15,371 nucleotides of DNA. It comes from Alphaproteobacteria bacterium. GTDB lineage: Bacteria; Pseudomonadota; Alphaproteobacteria; UBA828. Positions 1 to 7,015 of the stretch are shown here, piece by piece (positions within the stretch are counted from its first letter, which is position 1; each line of letters starts with the position of its first letter). Under the pieces are notes generated by a model. The model was not told where the DNA came from. It ran no database searches and saw nothing but the letters and a program-made list of their open reading frames with translations. The translations under genes were made by a program, and so were the position numbers. Where the stretch lies: assembly GCA_030604165.1 (NCBI GenBank), contig JAUVWK010000027.1:1-15371 (forward strand). Reading direction: 5' to 3'.

Positions 1-710
1 ATGCGCAGTTGCGCGATCATCGAACCGAGGTCGAGTTGGATAAGCCGCTGTCCTTCCTCAAGCAACGTGCCGTCGGGCGCGAAGACGCGCCGGGCCTCCC
101 GATCCTCCAAGACCCTGTCGGCGGCGAGCGAGAGGTCGTGGGCAAAAGCGCGCGAGACCGGATGCCCGAACCGAGCATAAGCCTCGGCCGGCGCCAACAG
201 TCGCGCCCAGCGAAGCCGACCATAGCGCGATTGCAAGGCGTACATTCCCCGAACCGCGCTGGGCACGGCGCTCGGGTCGGTGGCGTCGGGCGCGACCTTG
301 CCCGAGGACGTGACGGGGCCCAAGGGCGCGACGGGCAAGAAATCCAGCGTTTCCGTCACGTCGCCTTCGTCCTCGTCGGGCCGGTAGATCAGGCAGGCGC
401 CGCCCGCGCCCAGGCCGGCCTTGGACGGATAGGTGACGGCAAGCGTAAAATAGAGCGCCACGGCGGCATCGGCGGCGGAGCCTCCGGCGCTGAACACGTC
501 ACGCGCCACGATCACGGCGTGCGGCTCATCGGCCGCCACGCCGCCGAAGAAATTCGGCGCCAGACCGAAGCCCGCCAGCGGCAAGTTTTCGACCGAGCTA
601 CAGCCCGCGAGAACCAAAAGCATCAGCGCGGCGACGGCGCATTGACGGAAGCCGCGGCACGGCTTACGTAACAGGGCAATCGTGGGAGGAGTTCCCGTGG
701 CGTTTCGCAT
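1..710 (-). CDS. gamma-glutamyltransferase-family lipoprotein, N-terminal part (runs off left edge)
   Basis: Reading the minus strand down from an ATG at 710 gives an open frame of 236 codons with no stop before the window edge. Residues 1-37 look like a lipoprotein signal: basic stretch, hydrophobic run, then lipobox LAGC with Cys37. The region from about residue 65 matches the large-subunit start of gamma-glutamyltranspeptidases: HAVIVARDVFSAGGSAADAA, then a Gly-rich LGAGGACLIY segment, then ETLDFLPVAP. That family cleaves gamma-glutamyl bonds (glutathione and similar) and self-processes at a Thr, which would lie beyond the left edge. The start is uncertain. The ATG at 710 has no clear ribosome site and overlaps the divergent protease gene by 14 bp, but no other ATG, GTG or TTG leaves a usable signal peptide. 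The family call is good. Whether this is a true glutathione hydrolase or a related acylase cannot be decided from the fragment. Confidence 0.75.
   Translation of the reverse strand, partial: MRNATGTPPTIALLRKPCRGFRQCAVAALMLLVLAGCSSVENLPLAGFGLAPNFFGGVAADEPHAVIVARDVFSAGGSAADAAVALYFTLAVTYPSKAGLGAGGACLIYRPDEDEGDVTETLDFLPVAPLGPVTSSGKVAPDATDPSAVPSAVRGMYALQSRYGRLRWARLLAPAEAYARFGHPVSRAFAHDLSLAADRVLEDREARRVFAPDGTLLEEGQRLIQLDLGSMIAQLR
684..690 (+). promoter_or_regulatory. ribosome binding site fixing the M48 protease start at GTG 697
   Basis: The purine-rich GGGAGGA ends 6 nt before the GTG at 697. An in-frame GTG at 682 lies just before this site and would put the Shine-Dalgarno sequence inside the gene, so 697 is the better start. 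Confidence 0.6.
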
Positions 711-2043
711 TATTCGCGTGATCGTTTTAGCCTTTGCATCAGCAGGTTATATGTTGATGTTCAACCCGGTCGCGACGGCGCAAGGGCTCGCCCTGATCCG
801 GGATGCGGAAATCGAAAATACCATCCGCTCCTATTCGACGCCACTGTTCGCCGCCGCCGGCCTCGACGCCAACGCGGTCGATGTTTACCTCGTCAATGAC
901 AAACGCCTCAATGCGTTTGTCGCCGGCGGCATGAATTTGTTCATCAACACCGGGCTCCTGCAGGCCAGCGATACGCCCGGCGAGGTGATCGGCGTGATCG
1001 CCCACGAGACCGGCCATATCGCGGGCGGTCATTTGGCGCGCACCCATGACGCAATACGAGGCGCCACGGCCAAGGCCATTCTCGCCTTCATCTTGGGGGC
1101 GGCCGTGATGGCGACCGGCGCGGGCCAGGCCGGTGCCGCGATCATGGGCGCCGGTGGGGCTATCGCGCAGGGCACGCTGATCCGCTACACCCAGACCCAG
1201 GAACAGGCGGCGGATCAGGCGGCCGTGCGTTATCTCGAGGCGACCGAGCAATCGGCCGAGGGCTTGCTCGACATGTTCGGCCGGCTCGAGGATCAGGAGC
1301 TTCTGGTCGCCGCTCGCCAGGACCCCTATGTGCGCTCCCATCCGCTGACCCGCGAACGCATTCGATTTGTCGAGAACCACGTTCAGACCTCGCAATATTC
1401 CGGGCAGCCCGAATCGCCGGCGCGGCTCGAGCGCCACAGCAGAATGGTCGCGAAACTGCGCGCCTTCCTGGAAACGCCGGCCCGGGCCTTGAAAGCCTTT
1501 CCCGCAAGCGACGACAGCCTCGAGGCCCGCTACGGCCGGGCGATCGCTTACTACCGCATTCCGGACCTGGGCCGCGCCTTGGCCGAACTCGACACTCTCC
1601 TCGTCGAACGCCCCGACGACCCCTACTTTCACGAGCTCAAGGGCCAGGTCCTGTTCGAGAACGGACGCGTGGCCGAAGCCATCGCGCCATACCAACTGGC
1701 GGTGCGCCTGCGTGGCGACGAGCCGTTGTTGAGACTGGGGTTGGCCCGGGCGCAAATCGAAACGGGCGAACCGGCGCTCAACCGGGCCGCGATCGAGCAT
1801 CTGCGGGAGGCCGTCCGTATCGATCCCACCTACGCGCCCTACCTGCATTTTCTGGGCATCGCTTATGGCCGTGACGGACAGATCGCCCTGTCGTCTCTGG
1901 CGCTTGCCGAAGAGGCGCTGCTGCGCGGCGACCTGCCGAAGGCCAAGGTCATGGCGGAGCGGGCCAAGGACGGCCTGCCGAGCGGCTCGCCGCCGTGGCT
2001 GCGCGCCGCGGACATCGTCAACGCCGCGGACTCCCGCTCTTAA
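697..2043 (+). CDS. exported M48 family metalloprotease with C-terminal TPR region (BepA-like)
   Basis: The product is a 448-residue zinc metalloprotease expected in the periplasm. A basic then hydrophobic N-terminus ending near VATA-QG (about residue 28) looks like a cleavable signal peptide. The zinc motif HETGH is at residues 103-107, inside GVIAHETGHIAGGHLA, and the third ligand is in EQAAD at 169-173. Both are classic for peptidase family M48. From about residue 265 onward the chain is helical with TPR-like units, for example PYFHELKGQVLFENGRVAEA and a following AIEHLREAVRIDP stretch. This architecture matches BepA/YfgC-type proteins, which in other proteobacteria help assemble or degrade outer-membrane proteins. 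The role here is inferred from that family. It is divergent from the gamma-glutamyltransferase homologue and convergent with thiSG 37 bp downstream. I saw no terminator in that gap. Confidence 0.88.
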   Translation: MAFRIIRVIVLAFASAGYMLMFNPVATAQGLALIRDAEIENTIRSYSTPLFAAAGLDANAVDVYLVNDKRLNAFVAGGMNLFINTGLLQASDTPGEVIGVIAHETGHIAGGHLARTHDAIRGATAKAILAFILGAAVMATGAGQAGAAIMGAGGAIAQGTLIRYTQTQEQAADQAAVRYLEATEQSAEGLLDMFGRLEDQELLVAARQDPYVRSHPLTRERIRFVENHVQTSQYSGQPESPARLERHSRMVAKLRAFLETPARALKAFPASDDSLEARYGRAIAYYRIPDLGRALAELDTLLVERPDDPYFHELKGQVLFENGRVAEAIAPYQLAVRLRGDEPLLRLGLARAQIETGEPALNRAAIEHLREAVRIDPTYAPYLHFLGIAYGRDGQIALSSLALAEEALLRGDLPKAKVMAERAKDGLPSGSPPWLRAADIVNAADSRS

Positions 2044-2080
2044 GCGCGATTTCAGTTTGAACGGCAGTGGAAAAAAAGCC

Positions 2081-3079
2081 CTAAATGAGTCCGCCAAGCG
2101 GCGAGGACGGGTCGGCGTAGAGTTTGCGCGGCATGCGGCCCGCCAAGTAGGCCTGCCGGCCCGCTTCGATCGCCGCCTTCATGGCGCGCGCCATGAGCAC
2201 GGGATCCTTGGCTCCCGCGATGGCCGTGTTCATGAGCACACCGTCGCAGCCTAGCTCCATGGCCACCGTCGCGTCGGACGCCGTGCCAACGCCGGCGTCT
2301 ACCAGCACGGGCACCTTGCATTGCTCGACGATGAGGCGGATGTTCACCGGGTTCTGTACGCCGAGACCCGAGCCGATGGGCGCGGCCAGCGGCATGATCG
2401 CGCAACAACCGAGATCTTCCAGACGCTTGGCCATGATGGGATCGTCGGAGCAGTAGACCATCACGTCGAAGTCTTCCTTGATCAGCGTTTCGGCAGCGGT
2501 CAGCGTCTCGGTCATGTGCGGATAAAGCGTCACCTCGTCGCCCAACACCTCGAGCTTGACCAGGTTCCAGCCGCCGGCTTCGCGGGCCAAGCGCAGGGTT
2601 CTCACGGCATCCTCGGCCGTATAGCAACCGGCCGTGTTGGGCAAATAGGTGTATTGCTTCGGATCGACATAGTCGATCAGCATGGGCGCGGTCGGGTCGG
2701 TAACATTGACCCGGCGCACGGCCACGGTAACGATCTCGGCGCCCGAGGCCTGCAAAGCCTGCGCGGTCTGCTCGAAATCCTTGTACTTGCCGGTGCCGAC
2801 CAGCAGGCGCGAACGATAGTGCCGGCCAGCCACGAGCCAACTGTCGTCGTCGCCCTCCGCCGCCGGCGCGACGCTGGCGTCACCGCCGATGAAATGCACG
2901 ATCTCAAGCCGATCGCCCTCCGCGACACCGGTTTCAGCGTAAGCACTCTTCGGCACGATCTGCAAATTCCGCTCGACCGCGATCTTGCGCGGATCGAGAC
3001 CGAGCTGCTCGAGCATGCCACCGACGGTCAGCGGCCCATCGAATTCCCGTGTTTCGCCGTTGATCTGAAGGCGCATCAT
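2081..3079 (-). CDS. thiG: fused sulfur carrier ThiS - thiazole synthase ThiG
   Basis: A single 332-residue frame joins two thiamine-pathway proteins. Residues 2-66 are ThiS, a ubiquitin-fold sulfur carrier ending in the Gly65-Gly66 pair that normally forms the C-terminal thiocarboxylate. A short Ala/Asp/Glu-rich linker (about 67-79) follows. Residues about 80-332 are ThiG, which condenses deoxyxylulose phosphate, dehydroglycine or glycine imine, and ThiS-bound sulfur into the thiazole ring. The ThiG Schiff-base lysine is Lys175 in [11 protein letters not shown], and the [11 protein letters not shown] and [11 protein letters not shown] phosphate-binding loops are present. The chosen start is the first of two adjacent ATG codons; the longer upstream frame has no ThiS homology. 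Fused ThiS-ThiG proteins are already annotated in some alphaproteobacteria. The gene stands alone here, with no thiO, thiE or thiF next to it. I looked for a TPP riboswitch upstream and did not find its conserved core. Confidence 0.93.
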   Translation of the reverse strand: MMRLQINGETREFDGPLTVGGMLEQLGLDPRKIAVERNLQIVPKSAYAETGVAEGDRLEIVHFIGGDASVAPAAEGDDDSWLVAGRHYRSRLLVGTGKYKDFEQTAQALQASGAEIVTVAVRRVNVTDPTAPMLIDYVDPKQYTYLPNTAGCYTAEDAVRTLRLAREAGGWNLVKLEVLGDEVTLYPHMTETLTAAETLIKEDFDVMVYCSDDPIMAKRLEDLGCCAIMPLAAPIGSGLGVQNPVNIRLIVEQCKVPVLVDAGVGTASDATVAMELGCDGVLMNTAIAGAKDPVLMARAMKAAIEAGRQAYLAGRMPRKLYADPSSPLGGLI

Positions 3080-3297
3080 GGCTGTTCCGTGGCTCCAAGC
3101 ACTGCCTCTGCCGCAACCAGGCGCGGCCTCTGGGCAAGCGTCATTATCAAGAGTATTGGTGAGCGGCCGGCCGTTTTCAACCGGGACGGCGCCCTGCCGC
3201 CGCGAGCCCCACGAGCCCCCCTCAGCCGTTGCCCCGGAGGCCCCGGCTGTGGTAGGAGGCTCCGCGCCGTTCCGCTCCACTATCACGATGATGGCCG

Positions 3298-3741
3298 ATG
3301 GCACGCAAGATCTTGATATTAAATGGACCGAACCTCAATATGTTGGGGACTCGCGAGCCGGAAATCTATGGTCGCGAAAGCCTCGACGACGTCCGCAGAT
3401 TATGCGAAAGTCGGACTCAGAAATCCCGGACTGCGGTGGACTTTCGTCAAAGCAACGACGAAGGGGTGCTGGTCGGGTGGATTCAAGAGGCGCGCGGGCG
3501 CTTCGACGGGCTCATCCTCAATGCCGGCGCCTACACCCACACTTCGATTGCCATCTTGGACGCGTTGCGGGGCCTTGAAATTCCGATTGTCGAAGTTCAT
3601 TTGTCGAACATCTTTCGACGCGAGCCTTTTCGGCACACATCGTACGTTTCCCAGGCCGCCCACGGTGTCATATGCGGCTTTGGGTCCGAGGGCTACGGGT
3701 TGGCGATTGACGCGCTGAGCAAGCTGCTCGATGAGGGATAA
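3298..3741 (+). CDS. aroQ: type II 3-dehydroquinate dehydratase
   Basis: This 147-residue protein has the normal length for the dodecameric type II enzyme, which converts 3-dehydroquinate to 3-dehydroshikimate in the cytoplasmic shikimate pathway. The N-terminal [20 protein letters not shown] block is diagnostic. Expected active-site residues are all visible: Arg19, Tyr24 (the base), Asn75 and His81 in NAGAYTHTS, His101 and Ser103 in EVHLSN, and Arg112. An in-frame TGA at 3289-3291 forces the start to be the ATG at 3298. No strong Shine-Dalgarno precedes it. It is the first gene of an aroQ-accB-accC tandem, an order common in bacteria, and its stop lies 4 nt before the accB start, so the two are almost certainly co-transcribed. 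It is divergent from thiSG across 218 bp, which must hold both promoters. Confidence 0.96.
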   Translation: MARKILILNGPNLNMLGTREPEIYGRESLDDVRRLCESRTQKSRTAVDFRQSNDEGVLVGWIQEARGRFDGLILNAGAYTHTSIAILDALRGLEIPIVEVHLSNIFRREPFRHTSYVSQAAHGVICGFGSEGYGLAIDALSKLLDEG

Positions 3742-3745
3742 GCCG

Positions 3746-4246
3746 ATGGCGGTAAATCTGCCTTTGGAGAAACGCGAATTTCAACGGCGTGGCGCCGACG
3801 TGGATCTGATCCGCGAGTTGGCCGCTCTGCTCGACGAAACCGGATTGACCGAAATCGAAATCGGCGAAGGCGATCAGCGGATCCGGGTCGCGCGGGCACC
3901 GGCGCCGCAATCGGTCTACGTGTCGGAACAGCCCGCTGCCGCCGTTTCCGAGGGTCCGCTCGCTCGGGTCGAGGAGCCGGCGGCCCAGGACAGCGCTATC
4001 GATGCAAGCCATCCGGGCGCGGTGACGTCGCCAATGGTGGGCGCCGTCTATCTCGCACCCGAGCCGGGCGCGCCATCGTTCGTTTCGGTCGGCGACGCCG
4101 TGAGCGAAGGGCAGACACTGTTCATCGTCGAGGCCATGAAAACCATGAACCCGATCCGCGCCCCCCGCAGCGGCCAAGTCGTGCGCATCCTGGTCGAAAA
4201 TGGAGCACCCGTCGAGTATGGCGAGGTGCTGTTGGTCCTCGGATAG
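3746..4246 (+). CDS. accB: biotin carboxyl carrier protein of acetyl-CoA carboxylase
   Basis: The product is a 166-residue BCCP. The N-terminal 50 residues (LIRELAALLDETGLTEIEI) form the usual AccB head. A Pro/Ala-rich linker spans about 50-90, and the biotinyl (lipoyl-like) domain covers about 91-166. The biotinylation site is Lys132 in EAMKTMN. As part of acetyl-CoA carboxylase it carries CO2 from AccC to the carboxyltransferase for malonyl-CoA and fatty acid synthesis. The start chosen is the ATG at 3746, with GAGGG at 3733-3737 eight nt upstream. A further ATG at 3731 would overlap the end of aroQ and lies on the ribosome site itself, so it was not used. accC follows after 33 bp, which fits one transcript. 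Confidence 0.96.
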   Translation: MAVNLPLEKREFQRRGADVDLIRELAALLDETGLTEIEIGEGDQRIRVARAPAPQSVYVSEQPAAAVSEGPLARVEEPAAQDSAIDASHPGAVTSPMVGAVYLAPEPGAPSFVSVGDAVSEGQTLFIVEAMKTMNPIRAPRSGQVVRILVENGAPVEYGEVLLVLG

Positions 4247-4279
4247 CCGCGCCCCCTTGCACGCTCCGACGTAGCCACG

Positions 4280-5620
4280 ATGTTTGACAAGGTCTTGATC
4301 GCCAACCGGGGCGAGATCGCCGTGCGCGTTCACCGCGCCTGTCGCGACCTTGGCATCCACACGGTCGCGGTTCATAGCACCGCGGACGCCGAGGCCATGC
4401 ATACCCGGTTGGCCGACGAATCTGTCTGTATCGGCCCGGCGCCGGCGAGCGACAGCTACCTCAATATTCCGGCCATCATCGCGGCGGCGGAAATCACCAA
4501 CGCCGATGCGATCCATCCCGGTTACGGATTCTTGTCCGAGAACGCCAACTTCGCGAGCATCGTCGAAGAGCACGGCTTCACCTTCATCGGCCCAACACCG
4601 GCGCACATCAGCTTGATGGGCGACAAGGTGCGAGCAAAAGAAACCGTGCGCGATCTGGGCTTGCCCGTGGTCCCGGGCTCCAACGGGCCGGTCGCCGACG
4701 AGGCGGAAGCGCTGAATGTGGCCGCCGAAATCGGCTATCCGATCCTGGTCAAGGCCGTGGCCGGCGGCGGCGGCCGAGGCATGAAGCGGGTGGACGAGGC
4801 GAGCGGCCTGCTCGAGGCCATGGCCGGCGCCCGCGCCGAAGCGCAGGCCTCCTTCGGCGACGGCACCATTTATCTGGAAAAATGCATCGAAAACCCGCGT
4901 CATATAGAGATCCAGGTGTTGGCCGACCAGTTCGGCGCGGTGGTTCATTTAGGCGAGCGGGACTGCTCGCTGCAACGCCGGCACCAGAAGATTCTCGAGG
5001 AGGCTCCCTCGTCCGCGCTCAATGAGACCGAGCGCCAGGCGATCGCCGCGCGCGTCGTCGAGGCAGTCCGCGCCCTCGGTTATCGCGGCGTTGGAACGCT
5101 CGAGTTCCTTTACAAGGGCGGGGCGTTCTATTTCATCGAGATGAACACCCGCATTCAGGTCGAGCATCCGGTCACCGAAATGATCACCGGCATCGATCTG
5201 GTGCGCGAGCAAATCCGTGTCGCGGCCGGCGCGCCGCTCGGCTACCAGCAGTCCGATATCCGCTTCAACGGCCACGCGATCGAGTGCCGGATCAACGCCG
5301 AAAATCCGGACACCTTCCAGCCCTCTCCCGGCCTCATCAGCAGCTACCACACACCCGGCGGACTCGGGGTCCGGGTGGATTCGGCGGTTTATCAGGACTA
5401 TCGGGTACCGCCCTACTACGACAGCCTGATCGGTAAGGTGATCGTGCACGGTTCGACCCGTAACGAGTGCCTGATGCGGCTTCGCCGCGCCTTGGAGGAG
5501 TACGTCATCGCGGGCGTGGAAACCACCATCCCGCTACACCTGAAACTGCTTTCGGTGCCGGACTTCGCCAATGGCCTCTACGATATCCACTGGCTCGAGC
5601 GCTTCATCGGCGAAACCTGA
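4280..5620 (+). CDS. accC: biotin carboxylase subunit of acetyl-CoA carboxylase
   Basis: This 446-residue ATP-grasp enzyme carboxylates the biotin on AccB using ATP and bicarbonate. Length and motifs match the E. coli-type enzyme throughout. The N-terminal KVLIANRGEIAVRV is diagnostic. Lys116 lies in LMGDKVRAK, the Gly-rich loop GGGGRGMK is at 162-169, EKCIENPRHIEIQV contains His208, and the catalytic segment EMNTRIQVEHPVTE (287-300) holds the expected Glu and Arg. The last 100 residues show the normal DSLIGKVIVHG and IPLHLKLL segments. It lies 33 bp after accB. The ribosome site before the ATG is weak, so expression may depend partly on translation of accB. Propionyl-CoA or other acyl-CoA carboxylase subunits share this fold, but the shorter length and accB neighbour support AccC. 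Confidence 0.96.
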   Translation: MFDKVLIANRGEIAVRVHRACRDLGIHTVAVHSTADAEAMHTRLADESVCIGPAPASDSYLNIPAIIAAAEITNADAIHPGYGFLSENANFASIVEEHGFTFIGPTPAHISLMGDKVRAKETVRDLGLPVVPGSNGPVADEAEALNVAAEIGYPILVKAVAGGGGRGMKRVDEASGLLEAMAGARAEAQASFGDGTIYLEKCIENPRHIEIQVLADQFGAVVHLGERDCSLQRRHQKILEEAPSSALNETERQAIAARVVEAVRALGYRGVGTLEFLYKGGAFYFIEMNTRIQVEHPVTEMITGIDLVREQIRVAAGAPLGYQQSDIRFNGHAIECRINAENPDTFQPSPGLISSYHTPGGLGVRVDSAVYQDYRVPPYYDSLIGKVIVHGSTRNECLMRLRRALEEYVIAGVETTIPLHLKLLSVPDFANGLYDIHWLERFIGET

Positions 5621-5652
5621 GCGACCGCCGCTTATCTGCTAAGTTATAGACG

Positions 5653-6309
5653 ATGATCGCGTTGACCCCCGATCTCGTGTTGAAGGCCTACGCCTGTGGG
5701 GTTTTTCCCATGGCCGATGGCAAGGACGATCCGGGCGTGTTCTGGATCGATCCGGATTGGCGCGGCATTCTGCCGCTCGACGAATTTCGCGTTCCCCGCC
5801 GCCTCGCCCGCACTGTTCGCTCGGCCCGCTTCGAAATCACCGTCGATCAAGCGTTCGACGCGGTGATTCGGGGCTGCGCCACGCGCACGCGGCGGCGGCG
5901 CGAGACCTGGATCAACGACGCCATTCGCCAGGTTTATGCCACGCTCCATGCGCGGGGCTTCGCGCACAGCGTGGAGTGCTGGCGCGGCGACCAAATCGTG
6001 GGCGGGCTCTATGGCGTCGCTCTCGGGGCAGCCTTCTTTGGCGAGAGCATGTTCAGCATCGAGCGCGACGCCAGCAAGGTGGCGCTGGTGCACTTGGTCG
6101 AACGCTTGCGGGTCGGCGGCTACACGCTGCTCGATACGCAGTTCGTCACCCGGCACTTGGTCAATTTCGGCGCGGTCGAGATACGGCGCGCGGACTATCT
6201 CGAACAGCTCAACGAGGCGCTGGAGCGGCAGGCGACCTTTTATCCGGACTCGTTGGGGCGGGTCTGCGGCAGCGGCACGAATTTGCAGTCCAGCACCCAG
6301 ATGTCGTAG
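5653..6309 (+). CDS. aat: leucyl/phenylalanyl-tRNA--protein transferase
   Basis: The 218-residue product transfers Leu or Phe from tRNA to proteins with N-terminal Arg or Lys, marking them for ClpS/ClpAP degradation (bacterial N-end rule). Family blocks are in order: [10 protein letters not shown] (13-22), [43 protein letters not shown] (105-124), GESMFS (130-135), [10 protein letters not shown] and LLDTQF. The conserved fold ends near residue 195 (ERQATF). The remaining tail of about 20 residues is read from DNA that also encodes the end of the convergent DUF2155 gene, giving a 70-bp antisense overlap. It starts 32 bp after accC and may be read from the same transcript. No clear ribosome site precedes the ATG, but an upstream extension would not fit the family start. 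Confidence 0.93.
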   Translation: MIALTPDLVLKAYACGVFPMADGKDDPGVFWIDPDWRGILPLDEFRVPRRLARTVRSARFEITVDQAFDAVIRGCATRTRRRRETWINDAIRQVYATLHARGFAHSVECWRGDQIVGGLYGVALGAAFFGESMFSIERDASKVALVHLVERLRVGGYTLLDTQFVTRHLVNFGAVEIRRADYLEQLNEALERQATFYPDSLGRVCGSGTNLQSSTQMS

Positions 6310-6707
6310 ACCGGGTGTTCCAGCGCGGACAGCCCCGGGGTCGAGGCGAACATCCAGCCGCTAAACAGCTGTTTGGCGGGCTCGCCCCGCCGAACCTCCC
6401 AAATCTCCAGGAACGCGGTGCTCTCGGGCGGCTCTTCCGGCGGTGTCTTGTAACAGGCGCGCACGGTGATCTCGATCGTGCCGAAGCGCACGGTCTGGTC
6501 CAGCGGGGCGTCGAACTCGGAGACCCGCGCGGTCACCTTGTCGAGCGCCTGAAGCACGGCGGTCATGATGTCGGCCTGGGCCACGGCCGGAGACAAGAAC
6601 GCCATCGCGGCGAAGAGGCCGAAGGCAATTCTCCAACCCCGTCCCGCCCCGGTCTGCCGGCGCGGATACCTCTCGCTCGCGGGTCGGGCGCTGCGTCGGC
6701 CGATCAC
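6240..6707 (-). CDS. DUF2155 domain-containing exported protein
   Basis: This 155-residue protein of unknown function has a basic N-terminus, a hydrophobic stretch at about 27-40 and a likely signal cleavage after AVAQA (residue 45), so it should be periplasmic. The mature part is the alphaproteobacterial DUF2155 domain: [33 protein letters not shown], then [20 protein letters not shown] and DIWVLDCKF. Cys85 and Cys141 are placed as in family members and could form a disulfide. The only usable start before the signal peptide is a GTG at 6705-6707. It abuts the TAG stop of the broken mlaD-like frame, so this gene was probably once translationally coupled to mlaD. Its end overlaps aat by 70 bp. 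In related bacteria this family often lies beside aat and mlaD. Its function is not established. Confidence 0.88.
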   Translation of the reverse strand: MIGRRSARPASERYPRRQTGAGRGWRIAFGLFAAMAFLSPAVAQADIMTAVLQALDKVTARVSEFDAPLDQTVRFGTIEITVRACYKTPPEEPPESTAFLEIWEVRRGEPAKQLFSGWMFASTPGLSALEHPVYDIWVLDCKFVPLPQTRPNESG

Positions 6708-6871
6708 CTAGTCCGCGCCGCGCATCAACTCGTCCACCCGGGTGAACTTCGCCGAGACCTCGTGGCCCTCGACCGTGGCGACGCCGCTCCGGGTATGGGC
6801 GAAGACGATAAACAGGCGGTGACCGCGAGCACGGCGCCGCCCATCAGGGTTTCGACGAAACTCCTCGACAT
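6708..6871 (-). pseudogene. mlaD: remnant of mlaD (MCE-family lipid-asymmetry protein), frameshifted and truncated
   Basis: From an ATG at 6871 the first 19 codons read MSRSFVETLMGGAVLAVTA. The match then continues in the next frame, after about position 6815, as LFIVFAHTRSGVATVEGHE and a following VSAKFTRVDELMRGAD, with a TAG at 6708-6710. Joined, the two halves match the start of MlaD-type proteins: short cytoplasmic tip, one membrane helix, then the beginning of the MCE domain. Restoring one C in GCC-TGT repairs the frame. Even so, the protein would stop near residue 54, where family members continue with the rest of the MCE domain. No continuation appears in any frame before DUF2155. Intact MlaD tethers the MlaFEDB phospholipid transporter in the inner membrane. 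A sequencing error could explain the frameshift but not the missing two thirds. Confidence 0.72.
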
Positions 6872-7015
6872 TGCGGCGAACACTCCATTGGCGCGAGACC
6901 CGGCCGGGGCGATGCGGGCCGGAACGAATCGGACCCAAGCATCGTCATAATTCCCCGCATTGGCAAGAGTGCGTTCGCCCTGGCAAGAACTGCGCGGGAG
7001 CGACTTAATCCTGCG

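Noticed and set aside
739..2097. Long minus-strand frame opposite the M48 protease
   Set aside because: It is a GC-driven shadow frame; the plus strand carries the zinc motif and TPR homology.
3080..3297. Possible TPP riboswitch upstream of thiSG
   Set aside because: The minus strand has CTGAGG and GATAATGACGC fragments that faintly recall the THI element, but the conserved CTGATC...GATAATGCCAGCG core and its pairing partners are missing.
6725..6871. Small 48-residue lipoprotein reading straight through from ATG 6871 (pseudo-lipobox LAVTAC)
   Set aside because: The Cys appears only after the frameshift point, and the remainder is low-complexity Arg/Ser sequence. The mlaD match in the other frame explains the DNA better.
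6935..6961. Possible C-terminal remnant of NDUFA12 upstream of the mlaD remnant (NAGNYDDAW)
   Set aside because: It resembles the YEAW-type ending of that family and fits the usual neighbour, but nine residues with no supporting upstream homology are not enough.
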